A stretch of 64,000 nt of DNA from Bowmanella dokdonensis (GCF_017254865.1 NZ_JAFKCV010000010.1:85403-149402), one strand, 5' to 3'. Numbered from the stretch's first letter, positions 37,727 to 46,214 are shown. Notes: generated by a model not told the origin, from the sequence alone. A program made the numbers and translations.

Positions 37727-38632
37727 TCAGAAATTGAATGCTACCACCAATTTCACTTCATTCTTGGTCTTTTCAATCAGATGCAGATCATCATCCAACT
37801 GACTTTCGTATTGCTCGCCGCCGCCACTAAGCTGGTTAAACCAGGTCAGGGTCGCCCACCAGTCGGCGGCGCCATAGTGAATTGACGGACCGGCAAACCA
37901 GGACCAACGCTCCTGACCGACTTCGGTTTCAAATTCCGTCTCGTAGAAGGTTTCCAGGCCGATAAACCAGTTGGGTGCAAAACGATAGCTCAGGCCGGAG
38001 CCCAGCTTCAGCTCAATTTCCATCTCGGGATCTGTTGGCCATTCGAAGTCTTCAGGCAGATCGCTGATCTCGGCGCGGTCGGCGTAAGTGGCTTCCACGC
38101 CTGCGTTGGCGGCCCATATCAGTTCCCCTTCGAGGAAGTATTTTTGTGCCAGCAGTTCGGTTTCCAGCGAGTAGGTGTCTTTGTCCTGCCCGGAATGGGG
38201 ATCCACCCAGTCATAGTTAAAGCTCATGTAACCGGCCAGACCGATGTCATCCAGGGCCGGGCTTAAGAACATATATTTCATCGAGCCTTCCAAACCGGAA
38301 AACTTCAGGCCTGAGTCTACTGCCTTGGGCAGGTAACCGTCGATAATAAGACCGGACGTCTCAAGACTCTGCATTTTTATGGCGGCGCCGGCGGAAAATC
38401 GGTTGCTGACCCCATATTCCAGTTCTGTCGACAGATTGTAAGCCGTATAGTCACCCTGGCCCTTATCTGAGCGACGTTTAATGATTTGGTAAAGCTCCAT
38501 TGCCCCCTGAGGCAGTGTTTCGGCCCCTTTTACAAAGCCAAAGAGGCTTTCTGTGGACTGGGCTGGTGCCGTTAAACCCAAGCTCAACGCCATACTAAGG
38601 GTTAGGGTCGACAGACGGGCAGTAAAAGACAT
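37727..38632 (-). CDS. Outer membrane beta-barrel protein (DUF6662-like)
   Basis: 301 residues with a signal peptide (ending APAQS) and alternating strand pattern to the end (VKLVVAFNF, a terminal Phe typical of outer membrane barrels). The start of the mature part, LFGFVKGAETLPQGAMELYQ, resembles proteins classed as DUF6662. The ATG at 38632 has GGAGGA at ideal distance. First gene of the four-gene cluster, with a Fur-like box 68 bases upstream. Function unknown. Confidence 0.7.
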   Translation of the reverse strand: MSFTARLSTLTLSMALSLGLTAPAQSTESLFGFVKGAETLPQGAMELYQIIKRRSDKGQGDYTAYNLSTELEYGVSNRFSAGAAIKMQSLETSGLIIDGYLPKAVDSGLKFSGLEGSMKYMFLSPALDDIGLAGYMSFNYDWVDPHSGQDKDTYSLETELLAQKYFLEGELIWAANAGVEATYADRAEISDLPEDFEWPTDPEMEIELKLGSGLSYRFAPNWFIGLETFYETEFETEVGQERWSWFAGPSIHYGAADWWATLTWFNQLSGGGEQYESQLDDDLHLIEKTKNEVKLVVAFNF

Positions 38633-38699
38633 GCATTCCTCCATTTATACGCGGTTCTTATCTAGTAGGAGGCGGAATATATGCTTCTGCTTATATAAA

Positions 38700-38714
38700 T
38701 GCAAATGATTATCA
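38700..38714 (-). promoter_or_regulatory. Fur-like box upstream of the outer membrane/FMN cluster
   Basis: On the minus strand TGATAATCATTTGCA matches the 7-1-7 Fur motif TGATAATxATTATCA at 12 of 14 positions. The left half is perfect. It lies 68 bases before the barrel protein start. Confidence 0.5.
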
Positions 38715-38866
38715 AATGATGGTAGCCGTTTGAACTAAGACCGGCGGGTGCGAGAAACCTCTGTTGAGCGCTGCAGGTCACTGCGGGATGGGGTCCGCCA
38801 GACAGGGGAGCATGAACAACGCTGTGCCAGCAGCTTGCGGCTAAGAGTAGTGCGGGGCCTTACCCG

Positions 38867-39235
38867 TTAGTCTTGGCTGGCTGAGTCAGACGGGACCAGT
38901 TTTGCTCGCCTGCCCACCCAGATTGCATGGACAATACCGAACAGCCAACTGCCCACCAGAAGATAGGTGGAAAACTGGAGTAAGCTTGTATCGGCCTGCT
39001 CGGATTGTTGCGCTAACGCCGCCGAGACAGAGGCAAGGTCGGCGCCGATGTGACCACTGATAATCCGGTCGGTAATCTCCTGCGCTTTGCTGACTGCGTC
39101 GGAAATCAACAGCGTTAGAGACAGCAGGCTTGTCACCATAAGCAGTGCGCCAGCGGCATAGCGTTTGAGCAGAAACTGCCCGGTGCCCGGAAACAGCAGG
39201 GCGGACAGCAGCACTGCTTTGGTGGTTCTCGTCAT
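38867..39235 (-). CDS. Small membrane protein, unknown
   Basis: 122 residues. The N-terminus (TTKAVLLSALLFPGTGQFLLKRYAAGALL) looks like the TM2-type 'PGxGQF-Y-G' motif. Two to three hydrophobic segments are separated by a soluble stretch rich in Asp and Gln (about 46-80). The ATG at 39235 is used; an in-frame GTG at 39244 is possible. No function can be inferred. Confidence 0.55.
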   Translation of the reverse strand: MTRTTKAVLLSALLFPGTGQFLLKRYAAGALLMVTSLLSLTLLISDAVSKAQEITDRIISGHIGADLASVSAALAQQSEQADTSLLQFSTYLLVGSWLFGIVHAIWVGRRAKLVPSDSASQD

Positions 39236-39447
39236 ATTGCACACCCATCCACAATCACGTTAATCAACCTTAGAAGAACCTCAGACAAGCATAGTGGCTG
39301 TTTGTCACAAAAAATGTTGAACAGGGCCTGTCCTATTTCCATGGGGCAGAACCGGCAACGGCATGCCGAAAACCGGTAAAATGCCTGTCCGTGTGGCGTC
39401 GGCCAGGCTGGTCTTCAGATAATGGCAAGGGGGCCGCCGAACCCTGA

Positions 39448-39801
39448 TTATGTCAGCCAGTGAATCAGCCGTTTCAGGCCGCGCCTTGGCGTGGCGGGCA
39501 TGTTGGGGTTGACGGCACCGATGCGCACTAAAATCTGCTGGGTACCCTGATTGATCAGTTGCTGCAACTTGTCTCGCACACCAGCCACCTGAATTGGCTG
39601 ATTCAGGTAGTCGGCGGCCAAGCCCTCCTTGCAGCCCACCAGCAGCAGCCGTTGCAGCGCCTGGCTCGCATGCAGCCAGAAACGCGGTTCATCGTCCTCG
39701 GTCCTCAGTAAACCAAGGAGCGGGGTCACTTTTGCCAGCTCGGCATACCTGGCCGACACGGCCTCTCCCCGGTTGAATAACTGGGCAACATAGCGAGACA
39801 T
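39448..39801 (-). pseudogene. C-terminal fragment of an Acg-type nitroreductase-family protein
   Basis: 117 residues that resemble only the last third of Acg-like nitroreductase-fold proteins: FWLHASQALQRLLLVGCKEG corresponds to the 'wl.aGqALervlL' segment, followed by LNQPIQV and a tail with PATPRRGLKRL. The FMN-binding N-terminal half is absent, and there are only 131 bases between this frame and pheA, so it cannot be nearby. It is most likely a truncated remnant. A short functional protein is less likely. Confidence 0.55.
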
Positions 39802-39902
39802 GGATTCTTCTTAGTTTGGCACCGTCAGTCCTTCGTCACGCGATTTGTGGCCTTTCTGATGATGTGGCTACCGAAAATTACACTGGTCTGGTGAGAAGGT
39901 CG

Positions 39903-39928
39903 AGGCCCGGGACATTCCGTCCGGGCCT
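39903..39928 (-). terminator. Hairpin downstream of pheA
   Basis: AGGCCCGG and CCGGGCCT form an 8-bp stem with a 10-base loop, starting 5 bases after the pheA stop. There is no T-run, so it may stabilise the mRNA end rather than terminate alone. Confidence 0.5.
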
Positions 39929-39932
39929 GAAC

Positions 39933-41120
39933 TTATTGCCGCAGGGCACTGGCCGCTGCTACCCGGGTCGGAATAACCTCTTCGGTGGGATAACAGCCAA
40001 GAATCTTCAGGTAGCGGGTCATGCCGCGCAGGCTTTCCAGTGCCGACTGCATGGGCCCGTCCTGTAGGTTGCCCTCCACATCAATATAGAACATCTCTTC
40101 CCAGGGGTTGCCGTTAATAGGCCGGGATTCCAGCTTGGTCATATTGATTTGGTTGTCCCTCAGTACCAACAGGGCTTCCACCAGCGCACCGGGCTTTTGC
40201 ACCGTGCTCATCACTAACGTGGTCTTGGATGGGATCTGTAAGGGCACATTCACCGCCTTGCGTGACACCACGATAAAACGGCTGTGGTTTTCCTTTTGGT
40301 TGGCCAGATTGGACTTAATCGGTGTCAGACCATACAGGGCACCGCCGGCTGCACTGCCGATAGCGGCGACAGCCGGATCCTTCAACTCGTTGGCTTTTAG
40401 CATCGCCGCCGAGGTGCTGTCGGTGGGCTTAACCTCGATATTGCCCAGCTCTGCCAGAAAATGGCTGCACTGGGAAAACACCTGGGGATGGGCGTAGAGT
40501 GTTTTTAACTGGCTGATGTCCGTCTCGGCAGCCACCAGCAGGGCATGTTCCACCGGATGGGTCAGCTCGCCGATAATGGACAGGCTGGTGTGCTGCAGCA
40601 GGTCATAGACCTCATTAATACTGCCAGAAGACGTGTTCTCAATCGGCAGCACCGCATAATCGGCCTCAGCGGACTCCACCTTGGCGACAATCTCGTCAAA
40701 GCTCTGACAGCCCATTTCCATCAGCTCACCGGGGCGGCGGGAGAAATATTTCTGTGTGGCCAGATAACTGTAGGATCCTTTATCACCCAGAAACGCCACC
40801 CGGTTAAGGGGGAGATCGTTGTCCGGATTGGCTTTCTGCGCCAGCAGCATCTGCTGATTAAGCACTGAGTCTTCAATAATTACATGAAACAACTGAGTTA
40901 CGTACTGAGGAGTCAGACCCATCCCCTGGCCTTGCTTGATCAGCTTGATCAGCAGCTGCTCTTCACGCAAGGGATCGCGCACCTGCAGATGGGCCCTGAT
41001 TTTGGTTTCGGCCACCTGATTGGTCAGTTGCTGGCGATCAGCCAACAGCTTCAGCAATTGGCCATCCAGTTGGCTGATATTGTCTCGGATCTGTTCCAGT
41101 TGTGTCTGATAATCGCTCAT
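39933..41120 (-). CDS. pheA: Bifunctional chorismate mutase / prephenate dehydratase PheA
   Basis: Converts chorismate through prephenate to phenylpyruvate. Chorismate mutase lies at residues 1-90 (LEQIRDNISQLDGQLLKLLADR), the dehydratase at about 107-285 (VAFLGDKGSYSYLA, PIENTSSGSINEVYDLL), and the regulatory ACT domain at about 300-380 with the phenylalanine-binding motifs GALVEALLVL and ESRP. 395 residues is slightly longer than E. coli PheA (386). An attenuator and a pheL leader peptide precede it, so expression should rise when charged tRNA-Phe is scarce. Confidence 0.96.
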   Translation of the reverse strand: MSDYQTQLEQIRDNISQLDGQLLKLLADRQQLTNQVAETKIRAHLQVRDPLREEQLLIKLIKQGQGMGLTPQYVTQLFHVIIEDSVLNQQMLLAQKANPDNDLPLNRVAFLGDKGSYSYLATQKYFSRRPGELMEMGCQSFDEIVAKVESAEADYAVLPIENTSSGSINEVYDLLQHTSLSIIGELTHPVEHALLVAAETDISQLKTLYAHPQVFSQCSHFLAELGNIEVKPTDSTSAAMLKANELKDPAVAAIGSAAGGALYGLTPIKSNLANQKENHSRFIVVSRKAVNVPLQIPSKTTLVMSTVQKPGALVEALLVLRDNQINMTKLESRPINGNPWEEMFYIDVEGNLQDGPMQSALESLRGMTRYLKILGCYPTEEVIPTRVAAASALRQ

Positions 41121-41150
41121 CTGTTATTCCTGTGGATGATAAAAACCGGC

Positions 41151-41214
41151 AAAAAAAAACCTCCCGGCGGGGAGGTTTTTTGGTTTGCTTTCGTGCAGCC
41201 CTTAACCTCCCGGG
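41151..41214 (-). promoter_or_regulatory. pheA attenuator (terminator/antiterminator)
   Basis: Reading on the minus strand, the terminator is AACCTCCC (41177-41170), loop CGCC, GGGAGGTT (41165-41158), then a run of T to 41151. The same eight bases GGGAGGTT also occur earlier (41211-41204), overlapping the pheL stop codon. That copy can pair with AACCTCCC instead and prevent the terminator. A third element, ACCTC inside the pheL codons (41225-41221), can pair with GAGGT of the first copy. This gives the classical 1:2, 2:3, 3:4 arrangement. Confidence 0.85.
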
Positions 41215-41261
41215 ATGGGTGAGGTAAAAAAGAAACCGAAAGCAAGAGTAAATCTGTTCAT
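41202..41261 (-). CDS. pheL: Leader peptide PheL
   Basis: A 19-residue peptide, MNRFTLAFGFFFTSPIPGG, five of whose residues are phenylalanine (positions 4, 8, 10, 11, 12). It ends at TAA (41204-41202) exactly where the antiterminator arm begins. Stalling at the Phe codons for lack of charged tRNA-Phe would free that arm. The core FGFFFTSP recalls E. coli PheL (AFFFTFP). Ribosome binding site is weak (GAG). The call rests on the combination of Phe codons, position and hairpins. Confidence 0.85.
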   Translation of the reverse strand: MNRFTLAFGFFFTSPIPGG

Positions 41262-41316
41262 AAACTCGAATTTATGGCACCCGTCGGCCCTCGTCAACCT
41301 TTATGTCACTGGCCGC

Positions 41317-43686
41317 TCAATTACTTGGTACTAAGGTCAAACGATATTGAATATCACCGGGCAACATACCGGTTGCCTGACCCGTACGCCAGCCCTCATG
41401 GCCCACACCAAAGTATGGAGACAAGGGATGGCCGGCCTGGCTCGAAGGCATATGGAAAATAGCCTTGTCCTCATGGCCAGGCGCTACCACCAGACGTTGC
41501 GACGCGCCAAAGGCATTGCGGGCCACCCTTGGCATAAAGCTGTCGCCGGCAAGGGGCATCGCCGGCATGTCCGTCAGTTTACCCAGCAGGGGTACAAAAG
41601 CACTGAGGGGATGACGGATTTCGACCTGGTTAAACTGACCCCAGTTCAGTTGCCGCCAGTCCCCATAATCCTCATCCAGTCCGGCCAATGTATCGGTCAG
41701 GGCCATGTTGAACAACTCCTGCCAGCTGTTGAAATCGGACGGCACCAGGTGGGCGGGACGGGCGGAGACCAGTTGCCACAGGGGCACTTCCAATTGGTTG
41801 CGTACCGAATTGAAATCGAATCTGTCTGATTGCTCCAGCATCGCCCGGTTGAGATCCTGATACACCTTGTCACGTACATTGAGCCGGAACTGACGAACCA
41901 GCAGGTAGCCCAGATCGTCCTCGGCGGCATGTCCGCTCCAGTCCTTCAGCGCCTGTCTGATGTCATCCAACTGCGGATGCTGGCTGCCGGGCACGACCAC
42001 ATTGAGCAATAGTTCCCGCCAGGGGCTCAGGAATACTGCTTCGTCATCCAGTTGAATGGCCAGTAAGTCCTGCTCGCTGAACCGCTCTTTGGCAAACAGA
42101 TCGTCACGGATCTGGCGGCTCCTGGCCCCCAGGGCGTAGCCGCCGTCACCAATCTTATCGTACATGCTTCCGCCTACCACACGGGAATTGGCAGTCCACA
42201 GTCTGTGCTGTTCGGGATTCAGTAGTCTGGGGTAATCCTCCGCATGACGATAGCCTGCCCAGCCCTGGTTGCCCTGACTCCAGTCGCTGATATAACGACC
42301 ATCGTAGCCGAATCGAATCGGCATGGCGCCGGCAACGGTCCAGCCGATATTGCCCTGACTGTCCGCCATGACCAGATTCTGGGCAGGTATGCCTGCCCTG
42401 GCGCCCACGGCAAAGCCGTCCTCAACGGTTCTGGCCTGCTCCATGCCAATCAGATTCATATTGGCACCCTCTGGATCATGGGCCACCCACCGGTAGGCCA
42501 GCAGATTACCTTCGGCATCCTCCCCAATAACCGGTCCCCAGATAGTTTCCCTGAACGTGTGCGTCACAGCAGGTTGCCCTTTGACTCTTATCGTCTCGTT
42601 AACAGGCTGAAAAGACAGATATCCCTCCGGGGTCAGGTATTTTTCACCAGTCTCGTCCAACTGCAGGCGAATCAAATCACTCCAGTCACCGTAGCTGTTG
42701 GTGAAACCCCAGGCCAGATGGCCATTGCTCCCCACCACCATCAGTGGCGTGCCGGGCAGGGTCACGCCGGTAATCTGGTGGGTCCGGTCTGCTTCTGTCC
42801 AGTTAAACTGGGCCTTGTACCAGATATTGGGCACTCTGATGCCCAGATGCATGTCGTCGGCCAGCATCGCCGACCGGTAGGGTGTGAGTTCACCGCTGAC
42901 CGCCCAGTTATTGCTGCCAACCAGCCTGTCTTCGCTTTCTCCATCCAGTTGCACCAGTTCCTGGGAGTGGCTTTGCGGCCACTTTTCCGCCGGAATGGCG
43001 CTGGGGGCCCGAATGCTGTTATCGATGGGCGCATCCCACTCGCTGCCAGCCGGGTGTAAGAAGGCGTAAAGTCCGTCAGGCAGATGGTCACGCATCAGGG
43101 TCAGGCTGAAATCCCGGCTACCGTCATCGTCCTGCAAGTCCAGATACATACTGTACAAGGTCAGCAGAGTATCGGCCGGTTGCCAGGAAACGAGTTCAGA
43201 CTGCAGCAGATAGTATTCAAATGGCTTGGCGGACAGGCTCGCCAGACCCTGGTTAACGCCCTCTGTATAGGCAAGAATCAGTTGTCGATGGTCGGCAGAG
43301 AGGTTTTCAATCAGTTGTTCCGCCCGGTGGCGAAAACGATGGAGACGGATTTTCCTGTCGTAATCCAGCGCCGCCTCACCAAACAGGGCCGACAGTTCGC
43401 CGGCACTGTTGCGTCTGAGCAGGTCCATCTGGAAAAAGCGTTCCTGGCCATGGGCAAAGCCGGTGGCCCTGGCCAGATCCAGTCGGTTGCCGGCACTCAG
43501 CACCGCCATACCCCCGGCATCCCGTTCCAGTGTTGCCGTCTGCGTCAGCCCTTTCATAGGTTGCTCGCCATCCAGGGACGGCAGGCTGGCGCGCAACAAT
43601 CCATAAGCGGCCACACAGAGACCCGTCAGTAATACCAGTAAAAAGAGGAACAGTTTTTTGAATAACGAAGAAGAGCGGACGGGCAT
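41317..43686 (-). CDS. Penicillin acylase family protein (Ntn hydrolase)
   Basis: A 789-residue precursor with an N-terminal membrane anchor or signal (VLLTGLCVAAYGLLRASLP). The autocatalytic cleavage point and nucleophile is Ser258 in VGSNNWAVSG, which would become the first residue of the beta chain. The alpha part carries the family's GFAHGQERFFQMDLLRR segment. Related enzymes cleave penicillins or N-acyl-homoserine lactones. Which one applies here cannot be told from sequence. Single gene in the periplasm. Confidence 0.9.
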   Translation of the reverse strand: MPVRSSSLFKKLFLFLLVLLTGLCVAAYGLLRASLPSLDGEQPMKGLTQTATLERDAGGMAVLSAGNRLDLARATGFAHGQERFFQMDLLRRNSAGELSALFGEAALDYDRKIRLHRFRHRAEQLIENLSADHRQLILAYTEGVNQGLASLSAKPFEYYLLQSELVSWQPADTLLTLYSMYLDLQDDDGSRDFSLTLMRDHLPDGLYAFLHPAGSEWDAPIDNSIRAPSAIPAEKWPQSHSQELVQLDGESEDRLVGSNNWAVSGELTPYRSAMLADDMHLGIRVPNIWYKAQFNWTEADRTHQITGVTLPGTPLMVVGSNGHLAWGFTNSYGDWSDLIRLQLDETGEKYLTPEGYLSFQPVNETIRVKGQPAVTHTFRETIWGPVIGEDAEGNLLAYRWVAHDPEGANMNLIGMEQARTVEDGFAVGARAGIPAQNLVMADSQGNIGWTVAGAMPIRFGYDGRYISDWSQGNQGWAGYRHAEDYPRLLNPEQHRLWTANSRVVGGSMYDKIGDGGYALGARSRQIRDDLFAKERFSEQDLLAIQLDDEAVFLSPWRELLLNVVVPGSQHPQLDDIRQALKDWSGHAAEDDLGYLLVRQFRLNVRDKVYQDLNRAMLEQSDRFDFNSVRNQLEVPLWQLVSARPAHLVPSDFNSWQELFNMALTDTLAGLDEDYGDWRQLNWGQFNQVEIRHPLSAFVPLLGKLTDMPAMPLAGDSFMPRVARNAFGASQRLVVAPGHEDKAIFHMPSSQAGHPLSPYFGVGHEGWRTGQATGMLPGDIQYRLTLVPSN

Positions 43687-43788
43687 GGGAAGTCCTTGTT
43701 GTTATTTTGCCCCATCTTATGCAGAAAAACGGACAAACTGAAGCCTTCTTCGCTGAAAAGGCGGCGATTGTCATCGCCACCGCTGACT

Positions 43789-44586
43789 TTAGTGCCCCAG
43801 CAGGGACATCAGCATTTTTCTGACTTCGGCTGACTCGAAGGGCTTGTCACAGAGTGCATTGACCCCGGTCTGCTGAATATTGGCCATATGGGCGCTATTG
43901 GCTTCGGAGGTGACCATAATAATGGGAATATGGGCCGTATCCGGATTAAAGCGGACAAATTCCGACAGCTCCCGGCCGTCCATTTCCGGCATGTTGTAGT
44001 CCGTGACCAGCAAATCGAAGGTATGATCCTTGAGCAGGGTCAGGGCCATGGCACCATTTTCGGCCTCGATGATCTTCTGCAGGCCCATGCCTTCCAGCAC
44101 CCGACGGATATGGTTGCGCGCCAGGCGGCTGTCATCCACCAGCAGTACCCGGACTTCGTGGATGTCGAACAGCTCCAGTTCCAGCTCTTCAGTATTAATC
44201 AGGTCCAGGGTGGCATTCAGCGCCCGGTTTAAATGCACCGGCTCAAAGGGCTTGGGCAGGATTGCGACCACTCCGGCCTGTTTGAATTCTTCCAGTTTGG
44301 CCGGGCGAAACTCACTGGATACCAGCATAAAGGGTAAAGACTGGGTTTTGCTGTTCTGCTTGATGGCTTTGAGCAGGTCCAGGCCGGTGCCATCTTCAAA
44401 ATACATAGCGCTGACCACCAGGTCGACGCCGTGTTTGTGGATTATATCCAGTGCAGTTTTGACACTGCCGGCACTCTCGATCTGCCCGATGTCTTCCCTG
44501 GCCAGCATACCAGTGATGATCTTGCGCTGGGTGTCGGAGGGTTCAACCAGCAGTATGTTTAATTCGGAACGGGAAATATGCTCCAT
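43789..44586 (-). CDS. Response regulator with two receiver domains
   Basis: 265 residues, two CheY-like receivers and no output domain. The second (about 145-265) is complete: DD at 151-152, phospho-acceptor Asp196 (VTDYNMPEMDG), and the DKPF lysine. In the first (about 10-125) the acceptor position is Ala60 (LVVSAMYFEDG), so it cannot be phosphorylated at the usual site although LPKPF is kept. A partner kinase is not nearby. It may be an adaptor for chemotaxis or another kinase pathway. Confidence 0.85.
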   Translation of the reverse strand: MEHISRSELNILLVEPSDTQRKIITGMLAREDIGQIESAGSVKTALDIIHKHGVDLVVSAMYFEDGTGLDLLKAIKQNSKTQSLPFMLVSSEFRPAKLEEFKQAGVVAILPKPFEPVHLNRALNATLDLINTEELELELFDIHEVRVLLVDDSRLARNHIRRVLEGMGLQKIIEAENGAMALTLLKDHTFDLLVTDYNMPEMDGRELSEFVRFNPDTAHIPIIMVTSEANSAHMANIQQTGVNALCDKPFESAEVRKMLMSLLGH

Positions 44587-44615
44587 GGGGATTCCTTAAA
44601 TGGGAAATTGATGAG

Positions 44616-44936
44616 TCAGCCACCGGCCAGTTTTACCTGTAGTCCTTTCTTTTCCAGTATGGCCTTGATCTTGTCGCGGTTGTCGCCCTGAATCTCGATT
44701 ACCTGATCCTTAACGGTGCCGCCTGTACCGCACAGCTTTTTCAAATCGGCGCACAGTTGTTTGATTTGTTCGTCTTCCATCAACATACCGGACACTGTGG
44801 TTACGCCTTTGCCTTTGCGGCCTTTTGTTTCACGGCGAATCCGGATAATGCCATCGCCGCTTGGTTTGGCCCTGACCGGGGCGTCGGGTTCAACCCGGCC
44901 CGATTCGGTCGAATAGACCAGATAATTGTCTTTCAT
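44616..44936 (-). CDS. yciH: SUI1/eIF1-like translation factor YciH
   Basis: 106 residues with the SUI1 fold pattern: RRETKGRKGKGVTTVSG, LKKLCGTGGTVKD, IEIQGDNRDKI. E. coli YciH affects initiation fidelity and start-codon choice under stress. It lies 29 bases upstream of the tandem receiver gene on the same strand, so the two could share an mRNA. Confidence 0.93.
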   Translation of the reverse strand: MKDNYLVYSTESGRVEPDAPVRAKPSGDGIIRIRRETKGRKGKGVTTVSGMLMEDEQIKQLCADLKKLCGTGGTVKDQVIEIQGDNRDKIKAILEKKGLQVKLAGG

Positions 44937-45127
44937 ATGAGGACTCTTGACTGAATTGTCTACCCTGAGATCTTAACCAATGGTCGGGGCTTTTTATAGC
45001 TCTGCATTGAACTTATCGCCCAGGAGCTGTTTGAGCAACTCAAGGTTGGCCGCCAAGGAGGCATAACGTACAATGCCCTTGAATCGAAACAGATGAATTT
45101 ATCATTTTGAACAGGAACTTAGCGCCT

Positions 45128-45583
45128 ATGAACCAATATACGTTGCGACTGGCCCGGAGTAATGACCTTGAAGCGTTGACGGAGTTTAACCAGGCCATGG
45201 CGCTGGAGACCGAAGGTAAACAGCTCGACACACAAACGCTACGCAGTGGGGTGGCAGGTATGCTCAACCAACCCCACTTTGGATTTTATCTGGTAGCCGA
45301 ACAGGAAGGGGAAATTGTCGGCAGTCTGGCCGTGACCTTTGAGTGGAGTGACTGGCGTAACAAACTGTTCTGGTGGATCCAGAGTGTCTACGTGCGGCCC
45401 CAGTCACGCCGCCAGGGCATCTATTCAGCCTTGTATACCCGGGTCAGGGAAATGGCGCTTGAACAGGGCAATGTCTGCGGATTCAGGCTTTACGTGGAGA
45501 AGGAGAATGAAATCGCCCAGGCCACCTATCAGAAACTGGGTATGCAGGAATGTCAGTATTTTATGTTCGAGAGTAAAGCTTGA
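45128..45583 (+). CDS. GNAT-family N-acetyltransferase
   Basis: 151 residues with the acetyl-CoA-binding segment SVYVRPQSRRQGIYSALYTR and the C-terminal NEIAQATYQKLGMQECQYFMFE. The ATG at 45128 follows AGGAAC; an in-frame TTG at 45107 is disfavoured. Substrate unknown. Confidence 0.87.
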   Translation: MNQYTLRLARSNDLEALTEFNQAMALETEGKQLDTQTLRSGVAGMLNQPHFGFYLVAEQEGEIVGSLAVTFEWSDWRNKLFWWIQSVYVRPQSRRQGIYSALYTRVREMALEQGNVCGFRLYVEKENEIAQATYQKLGMQECQYFMFESKA

Positions 45584-45610
45584 AGCCTACGCCTGGGCGC
45601 TAGAGGTTAT

Positions 45611-45625
45611 TGAGAATTATTATCA
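45611..45625 (+). promoter_or_regulatory. Fur box of the deleted ferric iron transporter
   Basis: TGAGAATTATTATCA matches TGATAATxATTATCA at 13 of 14 positions. It lies 46 bases before the fbpA remnant. It is the best of the three Fur-like sites in the window although the genes it served are gone. Confidence 0.65.
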
Positions 45626-45670
45626 AAAAAGTTTGCCTCTGGGACCGATCTATCGATTCTAAGGAATAAG

Positions 45671-45808
45671 ATACGTAAGTTACTGACCCTTGCCGTGGCC
45701 AGCTTAGTGATGGGGGCGCCTGCAATACAGGCCGCCGATGAGGTTAATGTCTACTCTGCCCGTACAGAGGCATTGATCAAACCTGTCCTGGATGCTGCAG
45801 TGGGATGA
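45671..45808 (+). pseudogene. fbpA: fbpA remnant: signal peptide and first residues of a ferric iron-binding protein
   Basis: Reading from ATA at 45671, the frame gives RKLLTLAVASLVMGAPAIQA, a signal peptide, followed by ADEVNVYSARTEALIKPVLD. This is the mature N-terminus of FbpA/FutA/AfuA-type iron-binding proteins ('VYSxRxExLIKPxLD'). AAGGAATAAG precedes the ATA, so the start codon appears to have changed from ATG. Homology stops after PVLD at about 45793 and the frame ends at 45808. The remaining 300 or so residues are missing. Confidence 0.75.
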
Positions 45809-46214
45809 GCCATACAGCCTCTACCATGGGCCAGCCAATCGTCTGGTGGCGGACTTTATCGGCAAGGCTGCCTATCTGAGTGGCATGGTAGTGGATAGCC
45901 GGCATCGGGATACGGTCTTCGGTCGGATCCGTCTGCCGTTACCCCTGGCCGCCGAATCCGGACACTGGCTGCAGATGATGATTCGGCCCCATGAACTGAC
46001 TCTGGGCGAAAAGGGACAACTGACCGGCCGGGTTCTCAGCCGCTGGTTTCGCGACACTGATACCCTCTATCTGGTGGAACTGCCCACAAGTGAAGAGTTG
46101 CTGGCTTCGGCTCCGTCCTCCCTGCACCTGGAAGAAGGGCAGCAAGTCGGCGTGACTTTGAATGCTACTCACCCCCTGTTATTTGATACCCAGAGCGCCC
46201 GCCGTCTTACCTGA
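45792..46214 (+). pseudogene. fbpC: fbpC remnant: C-terminal part of a ferric iron ABC transporter ATPase
   Basis: The frame reads LQWDEPYSLYHGPANRLVAD followed by FIG, which is the segment just after the nucleotide-binding domain in FbpC-type ATPases. The regulatory C-terminal domain then continues (MMIRPHELTLGEKG) to a normal stop. Walker A, signature and Walker B are absent. It is joined to the fbpA start at about 45790-45797. So one deletion removed the rest of fbpA, all of the permease gene fbpB and the ATPase domain of fbpC. The ATG at 45792 is created by the junction. Confidence 0.78.

Noticed and set aside
39241..39447. Stretch between the small membrane protein gene and the nitroreductase fragment
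   Set aside because: About 210 bases with no open frame of note, no hairpin with a T-run and no recognisable operator.
45792..46214. Possibility that the 140-codon frame is a stand-alone TOBE-domain protein
   Set aside because: It begins within a known FbpC segment right at the junction with fbpA, so a deletion remnant explains it better.
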